64,000 nt of DNA. Source: JBNKFQ01 sp050289385. GTDB lineage: Bacteria > Pseudomonadota > Gammaproteobacteria > Pseudomonadales > Porticoccaceae. Under the pieces are notes generated by a model. That model did no database searches. It saw only the letters and a list, made by a program, of their open reading frames with translations, and had not been told where the DNA came from. Positions 54,322 to 62,373 of this stretch are shown here, in pieces. The position numbers and the translations under genes were made by a program. The stretch lies in the NCBI GenBank assembly GCA_050289385.1, contig JBNKFQ010000225.1, positions 1 through 64,000 on the forward strand, given 5' to 3'. Within the stretch, counting starts at the first letter, position 1. Every line of letters begins with the position of its first letter.

Positions 54322-55377
54322 CTACAAAGATTGTAATGCCTCTCGTCCTTTTACTGAAGCAGCCATTGCCTTGCGCTTGGCCGTACCCATAGGAATCATA
54401 CCTTTTTCGGCCAGATACCCATCTTCACCCCACGCTTTTTCACTGGTGAATTCTGCCAGATATTTCTCGATACCAGGAATAACACCAATGTGTGCTTTCT
54501 TCACATAGAAATAAAGCGGGCGAGAAACCGGATAGCTCTTATCAGCAATGGTGTCAAAAGTTGGTGCATGGCCTTCGATAAGAGATCCTTGCACCTTGTC
54601 GCTGTTTTGTTCAAGGAAACTGAAACCAAATACGCCCAGCGCTTTCGGGTTGGCATTAAGTTTTTGCACGATCAGGTTGTCATTTTCACCTGCTTCGATG
54701 TAGGCACCGTCTTCACGAATGGTGTGAGCGATCGCCTTGTATCTTTGTTTGTCTTTCTTTTTTAATGCCTTGATCCAGGCAAATGTCTTGGCGCCACCTT
54801 CAAGTGCAAGTTCAGCAAAAGCATCACGAGTTCCGGAAGTTGGCGGCGGTCCCAGGACCTCGATTTTTAAATTCGGCAGAGACGAGTTTACGTCTTTCCA
54901 GGTTTCGTAAGGATTCGCTACCAGCGTTTCTGAACCATCCGGGTTTGGTACGTTTTTGGCCAGAGCCAGAAAGATATCCCTGCGGTTCAGTTCCAGACGC
55001 TCGGCTTTATTGGAGTTTGCCAATACGATGCCATCATAACCGATCAGAACTTCAACAATGTCGGTAACGCCATTTTTTTTGCAGTTTTCGAACTCTGACT
55101 TTTTTATCCGTCGTGACGCATTAGTGATGTCGGGATGTTCGGCGCCAATACCAGCACAGAACAGCTTCATACCACCACCGGAACCCGTGGACTCAACTTT
55201 CGGAGTCGGGTGTTTGGTGGCATTGCCAAAACGTTCGGCAACTACCGTTGCAAACGGATATACAGTAGAAGAACCAACGATGCTGATGTAGTCACGCGAA
55301 GCAGCGATCGTGTGGGTAGCAGCCAACGCTATAGCAGCCGCAAGGCCAGCGATTGTCAGTTTAAAACTCTTGTTCAC
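54322..55377 (-). CDS. pstS: PstS, periplasmic phosphate-binding protein
   Basis: 351 residues from the GTG at 55377, preceded by AAAGGAGAGG; the frame upstream is open but has no such site. The signal peptide ends near HTIAAS. The phosphate-binding text is IVGSSTVYPFATVVAERF and ESTGSGGGMKLFCAG. It captures phosphate with high affinity. Upstream is a Pho box array. The terminator downstream fits its role as the most abundant Pst part. Confidence 0.96.
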   Translation of the reverse strand: MNKSFKLTIAGLAAAIALAATHTIAASRDYISIVGSSTVYPFATVVAERFGNATKHPTPKVESTGSGGGMKLFCAGIGAEHPDITNASRRIKKSEFENCKKNGVTDIVEVLIGYDGIVLANSNKAERLELNRRDIFLALAKNVPNPDGSETLVANPYETWKDVNSSLPNLKIEVLGPPPTSGTRDAFAELALEGGAKTFAWIKALKKKDKQRYKAIAHTIREDGAYIEAGENDNLIVQKLNANPKALGVFGFSFLEQNSDKVQGSLIEGHAPTFDTIADKSYPVSRPLYFYVKKAHIGVIPGIEKYLAEFTSEKAWGEDGYLAEKGMIPMGTAKRKAMAASVKGREALQSL

Positions 55378-55530
55378 AGTCCTCTCCTTTGAGTTGTCAT
55401 TGGGAACCTCGAGGGGGTTCTGACAGTGCATGTAGCCTGCAGCCTTTAGTTCATACATCAATTCACACATCAGCTTGATATACGATTCAGACTTTACTCA
55501 GGCTTTCGACCCGGATGCTATGGCTGTAAC

Positions 55531-55570
55531 ATGACAATGCTATGAATGAATTATTACAGTTATATTACAA
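55531..55570 (-). promoter_or_regulatory. Pho box array upstream of pstS
   Basis: On the minus strand four 7-mers at 11-base spacing read TTGTAAT, CTGTAAT, CATTCAT and TTGTCAT (positions 55570 down to 55531). Three match the PhoB half-site well; CATTCAT is weaker. The array is about 150-190 bases before the pstS start in the 363-base gap shared with the divergent TRAP genes. The rest of this gap shows nothing else clear. Confidence 0.8.
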
Positions 55571-55740
55571 TGGCGAGCTGAAATGCTAACCCGGCTAAAT
55601 TCGTTGTTTCCGAATCCCGGTGTCTGAGCAGTCTTGATGCCTCAACAAGTGCACATCTAACAAGAGCACCTCTAAATTGCTTCAAACGGATTACCGCCCT
55701 ATCATCGCTTCCAATAATGAATAATTAAACGGCTCTCACT

Positions 55741-56277
55741 ATGCTCGATTCCATCTCACGTGCCATCGATGCTCTGACCGAATGGACCGGTCGCGCGGTC
55801 GCCTGGCTAACTGTCGCCATGATGGCGCTCACCTGCGTGGTAGTGGTTATGCGCTATCTGCTGGAAACTGGCTCTATTGCCCTGCAAGAGACCATTACTT
55901 ATCTTCACGCCACCGTATTCTTGCTGGGCGCCGCCTTTACTCTGAAGCGCGGTGGTCATGTTCGAGTCGATATTTTTTATCGCCGCATGAATGAGCGCCA
56001 GCAGGCACTGGTAGACGCGCTGGGTGGCATACTGTTTCTACTGCCGGTATGCGGGCTGATTTTCTGGCTTGGCCTGGGCTACGTTGCTGCCAGCTGGGAC
56101 GTCCGCGAGGTCTCCACAGAACCCGGTGGCTTGCCATGGGTATATCTGCTCAAGTCCCTGTTGCTGGTTATGCCGGTGTTACTGGCGCTGCAAGGCCTGG
56201 CAGAAATCATCCGCAACTTTTTATTCTTTTTTCACCGCGGTGGATCTCACCGGGACGCAGACGAGGTATTACTCTGA
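55741..56277 (+). CDS. TRAP transporter small permease, DctQ-like
   Basis: 178 residues with four hydrophobic helices (about 15-40, 50-72, 90-115 and 130-155), the standard DctQ topology. Family text includes VAWLTVAMMALTCVVVVMRY. It pairs with DctM for Na+-driven uptake of organic acids. No DctP-type binding protein gene is visible on either side. It overlaps the large permease by one base (TGATG). Confidence 0.88.
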   Translation: MLDSISRAIDALTEWTGRAVAWLTVAMMALTCVVVVMRYLLETGSIALQETITYLHATVFLLGAAFTLKRGGHVRVDIFYRRMNERQQALVDALGGILFLLPVCGLIFWLGLGYVAASWDVREVSTEPGGLPWVYLLKSLLLVMPVLLALQGLAEIIRNFLFFFHRGGSHRDADEVLL

Positions 56278-57650
56278 TGATCGAGTGGTTACCCCTGTTG
56301 ATGTTTGCCGCTGTCTGCGGCCTGTTACTGCTTGGCTATCCAGTGGCCCTGACTTTGAGTGGTACAGCGCTTTTGTTTGCTGCAATTGCTACCCTGACGG
56401 GTCACTTCGACACAACCTTTCTGGAGGCATTGCCAAATCGCCTGTTTGGCACCATGAACAACACCACATTGATAGCCGTGCCACTATTTATCCTGATGGG
56501 TGTCATGCTGGAAAAGGCCAAACTGGCGGAAGACCTTCTGGACAGTATGGCCCGACTGTTCGGGAAAGTGCGAGGCGGTCTTGGCGTTTCGGTTGTCGTC
56601 GTCGGTATGTTGCTGGCCGCCAGCACTGGCATCGTTGGCGCCACCGTCGTCACCATGGGGCTGATGTCGTTGCCAACCATGCTAAAACGCGGCTATAGCC
56701 CTGCCCTGGCCACGGGCTCGATTTGCGCCACCGGCACCCTTGGACAAATAATCCCCCCCTCAATTGCTCTGGTATTACTGGGAGACATTCTGTCCAGCGC
56801 CTACCAGCAAGCACAGTTGAATATGGGCATATTCACGCCCAAAACGGTTTCTATCGGGGACCTGTTTGTGGGCGCTATTATTCCGGGAATGCTACTGGTG
56901 GTGCTGTACATCACCTGGTTATTGCTGGTGGCTCGAATCAAGCCCTCTGCCGCACCGGGGCACGAAGAGGATCGTGCCGATATCAACCTCGGGCAGTTAC
57001 TGAAAAATCTGTTGCCCCCTGTTGTTTTAATCGTGCTGGTTCTGGGATCAATCCTGGGGGGCGTGGCAACCCCCACGGAGGCTGCCGGTGTCGGCGCCAT
57101 GGGTGCTACATTACTGGCACTGTTGCGCGGTCAACTGGATCTTGCCCGGCTGCGCGCGGTGGCCCGAAACACCACCGAAGTCACCGCCATGGTATTTTTG
57201 ATTCTGATCGGCGCAGCGATATTCTCGCTGGTGTTTCGGGGGTTTGGCGGCGAAGAAATGGTCACCCGTATTTTTGACGACATTCCGGGTGGTGCGTTTG
57301 GAGCAACCCTGCTGGTCATGATTGTTATTTTCCTGTTGGGTTTTATCCTCGACTTTATCGAAATCACCTTTGTTGTGGTGCCGATTGTCGGCCCGGTACT
57401 GCTGGCCATGGGCCTGGACCCTATCTGGCTCGGTATTATGATTGCCGTTAACCTGCAGACATCGTTCCTGACGCCACCCTTTGGGTTTGCCCTGTTTTAT
57501 CTGCGCGGGGTAGCGCCGGTATCGGTAAAAACCGGCGAAATTTACAAAGGCGTGATACCCTTTGTCGTTATCCAGTTACTGTTACTGGGTCTGCTGGCGA
57601 TGTGGCCAGCACTGGCCACCTGGTTGCCCGAATACCTGAGCCAGAGTTAG
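56277..57650 (+). CDS. TRAP transporter large permease, DctM-like
   Basis: 457 residues from ATG 56277; the frame is open upstream but that part lies inside dctQ. About twelve hydrophobic helices are present. Text such as LIAVPLFILMGVMLEKAKLAEDLLDS, ATGSICATGTLGQIIPPSIALVL and GGVATPTEAAGVGAMG is diagnostic for DctM. The substrate is unknown because the binding protein is missing nearby. Confidence 0.93.
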   Translation: MIEWLPLLMFAAVCGLLLLGYPVALTLSGTALLFAAIATLTGHFDTTFLEALPNRLFGTMNNTTLIAVPLFILMGVMLEKAKLAEDLLDSMARLFGKVRGGLGVSVVVVGMLLAASTGIVGATVVTMGLMSLPTMLKRGYSPALATGSICATGTLGQIIPPSIALVLLGDILSSAYQQAQLNMGIFTPKTVSIGDLFVGAIIPGMLLVVLYITWLLLVARIKPSAAPGHEEDRADINLGQLLKNLLPPVVLIVLVLGSILGGVATPTEAAGVGAMGATLLALLRGQLDLARLRAVARNTTEVTAMVFLILIGAAIFSLVFRGFGGEEMVTRIFDDIPGGAFGATLLVMIVIFLLGFILDFIEITFVVVPIVGPVLLAMGLDPIWLGIMIAVNLQTSFLTPPFGFALFYLRGVAPVSVKTGEIYKGVIPFVVIQLLLLGLLAMWPALATWLPEYLSQS

Positions 57651-57680
57651 CCCTCGATTTTACTGCAAAGGCGCTTTTCC

Positions 57681-58079
57681 ATGTCTGAAATGAATACTCC
57701 TCCGCAGCCAGCCGGGACGCTAAGCTTGCAAACCATCGCCATGCCCCGGGACACTAACCCTAACGGGGATATTTTCGGTGGCTGGGTGTTATCGCAGATG
57801 GACATTGCGTGCAGTATTCACGCTCGCCGCATAGCCAAAGGTCGGGTTGCAACGGTGGCTATCAGCAACATGGCTTTTCTCAAGCCGGTTCCTGTCGGCT
57901 CCACCGTGAGCTGTTATACCCATCTGGAGGATATTGGCCGCAGCTCCATGCGTTTTCTGGTGGATGTATGGTGCATCGAACCCGACGATGAAAAAGCGTT
58001 CAAGGTAACCGAAGGCGAATTTATTTTTGTCGCGATTGACGGGCAGGGCAATACCCGGTCTGTGCCTGATCAGAAATAG
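57681..58079 (+). CDS. yciA: YciA-like acyl-CoA thioesterase
   Basis: 132 residues, typical for YciA. The hotdog family phrases TIAMPRDTNPNGDIFGGWVLSQMDIA and GRVATVAISNMAFLKPVPVG are clear, including the catalytic Asn-Pro-Asn-Gly-Asp segment. It hydrolyses a broad range of acyl-CoA esters in the cytoplasm. It follows dctM by 30 bases and may share its mRNA. Confidence 0.9.
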   Translation: MSEMNTPPQPAGTLSLQTIAMPRDTNPNGDIFGGWVLSQMDIACSIHARRIAKGRVATVAISNMAFLKPVPVGSTVSCYTHLEDIGRSSMRFLVDVWCIEPDDEKAFKVTEGEFIFVAIDGQGNTRSVPDQK

Positions 58080-58113
58080 AGAATTTGGAGCAGGGTCCAG
58101 GGAATTGAAAAAG

Positions 58114-58163
58114 GCACGTCCCACGATGTCTTTAGCGTGCAGCTACAGACATGCGACGTGCGA
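58114..58163. repeat. Inverted repeat with CACGTC/GACGTG arms
   Basis: The left arm (about 58114-58132) contains CACGTCCCACGATGTCT. The right arm (58147-58163) contains AGACATGCGACGTGCG. The 16-mer GACATGCGACGTGCGA at 58148-58163 recurs exactly at 62353-62368, so this is a dispersed family. Confidence 0.6.
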
Positions 58164-58179
58164 TCTTCAACCAACTCTC

Positions 58180-58354
58180 CTAGTACTCCTTCAAAGTGAT
58201 AATGACGGGTTCAGTTGACTTGTCAGCGTCCATGGCGAGGCGCGCCTTGCCGGTAATGGCCGTAGCCCTTGCCAAGAGGCGCAACGACGTCCATGGGCGC
58301 TGACAAGCCAACCCGCAGGGCGATCCCGTCATTATTACCTTGAAGGAGTACTAG
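58180..58354. repeat. 175-bp MITE-like element with about 30-bp imperfect terminal inverted repeats
   Basis: The left end (58180-58209) and right end (58325-58354) are reverse complements with a few mismatches, both ending in CTAG. Inner arms also pair (CTTGTCAGCG on the left, CGCTGACAAG on the right, beside CCATGG and CCATGG). The right end overlaps the stop codon of the minus-strand gene. It has no coding capacity. It could be an inactive mobile element or a long bidirectional terminator. Confidence 0.75.
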
Positions 58355-58716
58355 TGCGTCTCCAGCCAATGCAAGGCCGTTTCACGATCTGAAAAAAATG
58401 ACATTTTCCACTTCCCCTTGCCAGGAAACATCATGATTATCCTGGAGCTCACATGCCCCGCCCGAGTTTGGGACAGTATGGCCGCCGCTCGAATTGACTG
58501 CATATCTGCCACTTTTTGCTGAGCGTCGAAGGTAAGGTGGTAAGCATTTTTCTTGTTAACCAATACACGGCACGGGCATTTAAAGTGCATGCGCAACGTA
58601 CGATCGTATTCATCGATCATTTTTGCCGTCACTTCCGTTCTGGCACGTATGATAACTTCGGCAAGATCCTCTCCCAACACACGGATTTCGCCAAAGCTTA
58701 ATTCCAGCTTTTCCAT
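58351..58716 (-). CDS. Hypothetical STAS/SpoIIAA-like protein
   Basis: 121 residues from ATG 58716, chosen because AGGGA precedes it. The alternating strands and helices (AEVIIRARTEVTAKMIDEYD, PCRVLVNKKNAYHLTFDAQQKVADM, FFSDRETALHWLE) suggest the SpoIIAA/STAS-like fold. There is no named catalytic motif. Its stop codon lies inside the end of the inverted-repeat element. The spacer to the next gene (58717-58990) holds nothing I can name. Confidence 0.6.
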   Translation of the reverse strand: MEKLELSFGEIRVLGEDLAEVIIRARTEVTAKMIDEYDRTLRMHFKCPCRVLVNKKNAYHLTFDAQQKVADMQSIRAAAILSQTRAGHVSSRIIMMFPGKGKWKMSFFSDRETALHWLETH

Positions 58717-58990
58717 TTCAGGTTCCCTGTTTGATTGTTTTTTATCCAACAGGGCTCTGTTTTGCTTTTTTCCGGGCAAGCGAAACCATCAGGACTTGAT
58801 TACCCGGCTTAAAAGTCAGCTTTCGGCTGGTCTGTGCTTCTTTTTTTTGTTGTTAAGGAGTTAACCCGCGTGTGAGCAACAACTCTCAATAACATAGCCA
58901 GAGCCATATGCCTTTTACAGGCGGACGAATTATTGCGTTATCTGCTGGCAAGACGCAACCCACCAGCGGGTTTTGATCTGTTGCGAAATA

Positions 58991-60043
58991 TTATTTGAGA
59001 ACAATTGCCCGTTGCAAATCCATACCCATTGACAACAGCACTGGATTACTTTCCTGTTGCAACTTGAAGTTGTCCTTATTATTCAAACCCAACCAGTTTT
59101 GATAAATCAATGCCTGTGCCACTGACGCGCCGAGCGTAGTTCCAGGGCCGGTCAAAATCAAACAATCTGGCGCAAACTCTTTAATCGCCACGTTTACCGC
59201 ACTGGAAAAATCGTAAGGTTTTTCTATCTGATAACCAAAAGTGTAATCGTAGAGTTTGTCCAGGTCCGTGGCCCATGGCTGCCAGACCTGGCCCTGACCA
59301 TCTATCAACGGCAGCTCCGGCCTGGAAAACAGCTCGGGTGACAAATGCTGCTTCGCCATCGCCGGTACGTGACTGAGTAACGGGCTGTGGAACGCTGCGT
59401 GATTGTATAGCTGAAACGGATACCGATCCTGCACAGGCGGCAGATTTTCCAGCAAAAACTTCACACCTTTGTCATTGGCCGCCAACACCTTTAAGCCACC
59501 CAGTCGAATGGATTCGTATATTTCTACCCCCGACTCAGTGGCGGCCGCAGCAAGTACATTAGCCAGATTTTCGGTTTGCTCCTGGCTGTGGCGCCACTGT
59601 TCATCTACAAGCGGGTAAATGACCTGGCCTCCGCGACCTTCCCGCTGCATTATCGTACCCATGGTATTTACCACTTTCAGCCCACCTTCCAGACTCAGTA
59701 CACCCACACACGCCAGAGCCAGATACCAACCCATGGAGTTGCCGGTCACTGCAACAATGTCATATCTGTCGCGATCAATCGCCATGAAATCGGCGAGCGC
59801 ACAGGTATAAATCAACGGCGAGGCATTTTCACTACTGGTGAGTGTCGCAGCCTGAAAGGTTTTGTTTGCATCCAGCTCTGATACCGATAACTGACCCTGG
59901 TCGCGACGATAATTATCTATCATGCCAATAAAATCCATTTTGTCACTGTGGTAACGCTGCAGATAACCCAACTCCTGCTTGTTGTAAACGCCACGACCAG
60001 GACAAACAACTACTGCGGTCCTTTTTTCAAGGGTGGATTTCAT
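58991..60043 (-). CDS. FabD-like acyltransferase of unknown substrate
   Basis: 350 residues. The acyltransferase layout is visible: VVCPGRG near the N-terminus (PGQG-like), the nucleophile GNSMGW with Ser 103 (GxSxG), QREGRGG, and FHSPLL with the catalytic His. It differs from housekeeping FabD in the GNSMG site and extra length. It follows the fused dehydrogenase gene by 56 bases. It may handle an acyl group produced there, but that is inference. Confidence 0.75.
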   Translation of the reverse strand: MKSTLEKRTAVVVCPGRGVYNKQELGYLQRYHSDKMDFIGMIDNYRRDQGQLSVSELDANKTFQAATLTSSENASPLIYTCALADFMAIDRDRYDIVAVTGNSMGWYLALACVGVLSLEGGLKVVNTMGTIMQREGRGGQVIYPLVDEQWRHSQEQTENLANVLAAAATESGVEIYESIRLGGLKVLAANDKGVKFLLENLPPVQDRYPFQLYNHAAFHSPLLSHVPAMAKQHLSPELFSRPELPLIDGQGQVWQPWATDLDKLYDYTFGYQIEKPYDFSSAVNVAIKEFAPDCLILTGPGTTLGASVAQALIYQNWLGLNNKDNFKLQQESNPVLLSMGMDLQRAIVLK

Positions 60044-60099
60044 TTATTGATGTCCGTTTGCTTGCTTCTCGAACTGTTGTCCGTCACGACATTAGTGGT

Positions 60100-62325
60100 T
60101 TATGACGCCTGCATCAAAACCAGGGCGCGGTTAACGATTTCGTCCACGCTCGGCAGCATCAGATTTGCTGCTTCTGCCAATGGAATAAACGAGTCGTCCG
60201 CTGTAATTCGAGCCAATGGTTTTTTATTACCATGCTCATGAAACAAGGTTACCAGGGCTTCACTTTGCGATCCGGTGCGACGACATTCATCGACAATTAA
60301 TATACGGTCGCAGGTATTTGCCACTTTAATTATTGCTGCTTCATTTAACGGCGCCAACCAGCGCAAATCCATCACCGTACAATGAATACTGTGTTTTTCG
60401 CGCAACACCTGTGCCGCCTGGAAGCTCAGATAATGGCCGTTGCCGTAAGTAATAATACATAGATCATTACCTGTACCCGATACGCCAGGTTCTCCAAATA
60501 CCATTTCCCCGGTACCAGGCGGCTCATAAACCGACATCCACTTGCCATCACCTTCCTTGTACAAATCCCGTGTCATATAAAGAGCAATTGGTTCAATAAA
60601 AATCACCACCCTCTGCTGTTGGTAAGCAAGGGCCACACAGGTACGCAACATCTGAACAGCATCTTTTCCGTTTGACGGACACGCAATAACAACTCCGGGA
60701 ATGTCTCGAAATACGGCCAGAGAATTGTCGTTGTGAAAGTGACCACCAAAGCCTTTTTGATAGGCCAGCCCCGCAATGCGAATCACCATCGGATTGGCAA
60801 ACTGACCATTGGAAAAAAATGGCAAGGTAGCCGCTTCGCCGCGAATCTGGTCTTCAGCATTGTGCACATAGGCAAGAAACTGGATTTCAGGAATCGGCAG
60901 AAATCCGTTTTGCGCCAGGCCAAGGGCCAACCCTAAAATGCTTTGTTCGTCCAACAGCGTGTCGGTAACCCGAGCGCGCCCAAACTTTTGTTGCAACCCT
61001 GCGGTAACGCCGTAAACACCGCCTTTTTTCCCGACATCTTCACCGCACAATACTGTTGAAGGGTACTGCAGCATAATGTCTGCCAATGCGAGATTAACAA
61101 GTCGGGCCATATGCCACGGCTGTGAAAATAATCGTTTGTCTCTGGCAAACTTACCTTTGGCAAACAGGGCATTTCGCTCGGTGGAATCAGGCAACGGTGG
61201 AACAGCACTCGCTGACGGCAAGGGAATCAGTGATGCCTTTACGTCGTCACGAGATTTCAGTTTTGGCCGAAAAATAACCTGCTCTGCCACCCGTGCGATT
61301 CGCTCTTCAACGGCAAGGTAAAGATCACATGTTTCTCGAGGGGTAAGAATACCGTTATCAATCAAAATTCTTGCGCTGTGAAGCAAGGGATCTTGTGCTT
61401 CGATGTCCTCAATCTCTTTGAGACTGCGATAACCGGATTCCACATCGGAACCCGCATGGCCCATCAGGCGAATGGTGCGCGTGTGTAAAAACACCGGTCT
61501 GCGATACTGCCGCGCGTAGCGCTCTGCTTCTGTAGCACCACGCCAGGTATCCAACAGGTTCAAGCCATCACAGTAGATATAATGCAAGCCGGGTCGCCGT
61601 TCAAAATTGGCGCGAATCCACCCGGGGGGCGTTTTTACTGAAATACCTATGCCATTGTCTTCACAGATAAACACAACGGGCATCGGCTGCCTTTGGTAGG
61701 CTGTCCACGCGGCGGTATTGATAGCACCGAGCGCGGTCGAGTGATTGGCAGAAGCATCACCAAAGCTGCAAATGCTGAGCGCATCACCGGGCATTAACGC
61801 ATTCGGGTTGTGCAGCCGCTTTGCCAAACCAATCGCGTGGGCAGCTCCCATGGCTTTTGGCAGATGAGATGCAATCGTGCTGGTCTGTGGTGGCACCAGC
61901 AGGGTTTTACTACCCAATACTTTATGACGGCCACCGGAAACCGGGTCGTCTGCCGATGCAGCAAAAGAGAGCAACATGTCATAGACCGGTGTCTGGCCGG
62001 GAACCTGTCTGCTGCGCTGCACCATGAAGGCCGCACTGCGGTAGTGCAAAAACGCCATATCCCTGTAGCGAAACGCTTTGCCAAATACGGCGTTGCCTTC
62101 GTGACCAGAGCTACCGATGGTGTAATACGCCTCCTCCCTGGCACGCAAGCGCCGGGAGACAATATCCAGATGGCGACTGATTACCTGGCTTTCGAACAAC
62201 TCCGCCACATCACTGTTGCTTAAACCAACATCCGCCGGCGTCAGATCAAACAGTGGCGCCGGCAGGTCTGCCGATTCAACTCGGGCAATAAAATTCTCGT
62301 GGATTATTTCGGCACGATTTTTCAT
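60100..62325 (-). CDS. Fused alpha/beta E1 component of a 2-oxoacid dehydrogenase
   Basis: 741 residues. The first half (about 1-340) is E1-alpha-like with the thiamine diphosphate motif CSFGDASANHSTALGAINTAAW. The second half (about 390-741) is E1-beta-like (VLCGEDVGKKGGVYG, then PIPEIQFLAYVHNAEDQIRGEAATL). The family decarboxylates branched-chain or related 2-oxoacids in the cytoplasm. No E2 or E3 gene is in the window. It is 48 bases after the aldehyde dehydrogenase gene. Confidence 0.85.
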   Translation of the reverse strand: MKNRAEIIHENFIARVESADLPAPLFDLTPADVGLSNSDVAELFESQVISRHLDIVSRRLRAREEAYYTIGSSGHEGNAVFGKAFRYRDMAFLHYRSAAFMVQRSRQVPGQTPVYDMLLSFAASADDPVSGGRHKVLGSKTLLVPPQTSTIASHLPKAMGAAHAIGLAKRLHNPNALMPGDALSICSFGDASANHSTALGAINTAAWTAYQRQPMPVVFICEDNGIGISVKTPPGWIRANFERRPGLHYIYCDGLNLLDTWRGATEAERYARQYRRPVFLHTRTIRLMGHAGSDVESGYRSLKEIEDIEAQDPLLHSARILIDNGILTPRETCDLYLAVEERIARVAEQVIFRPKLKSRDDVKASLIPLPSASAVPPLPDSTERNALFAKGKFARDKRLFSQPWHMARLVNLALADIMLQYPSTVLCGEDVGKKGGVYGVTAGLQQKFGRARVTDTLLDEQSILGLALGLAQNGFLPIPEIQFLAYVHNAEDQIRGEAATLPFFSNGQFANPMVIRIAGLAYQKGFGGHFHNDNSLAVFRDIPGVVIACPSNGKDAVQMLRTCVALAYQQQRVVIFIEPIALYMTRDLYKEGDGKWMSVYEPPGTGEMVFGEPGVSGTGNDLCIITYGNGHYLSFQAAQVLREKHSIHCTVMDLRWLAPLNEAAIIKVANTCDRILIVDECRRTGSQSEALVTLFHEHGNKKPLARITADDSFIPLAEAANLMLPSVDEIVNRALVLMQAS

Positions 62326-62352
62326 CTTGTTTTGCTTTTGCGTGCGGCGACC

Positions 62353-62368
62353 GACATGCGACGTGCGA
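62353..62368. repeat. Second copy of the GACATGCGACGTGCGA repeat
   Basis: This 16-mer is identical to 58148-58163 and lies in the 48-base gap between the ALDH7 gene and the E1 gene. A partial tandem CGACCGACATG is next to it. It shows that the repeat family is dispersed between genes. Confidence 0.65.
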
Positions 62369-62373
62369 CCTTT

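Noticed and set aside
56049..56276. N-terminal extension of the TRAP large permease
   Set aside because: The open frame lies inside dctQ; the DctM sequence starts at 56277 with a normal overlap.
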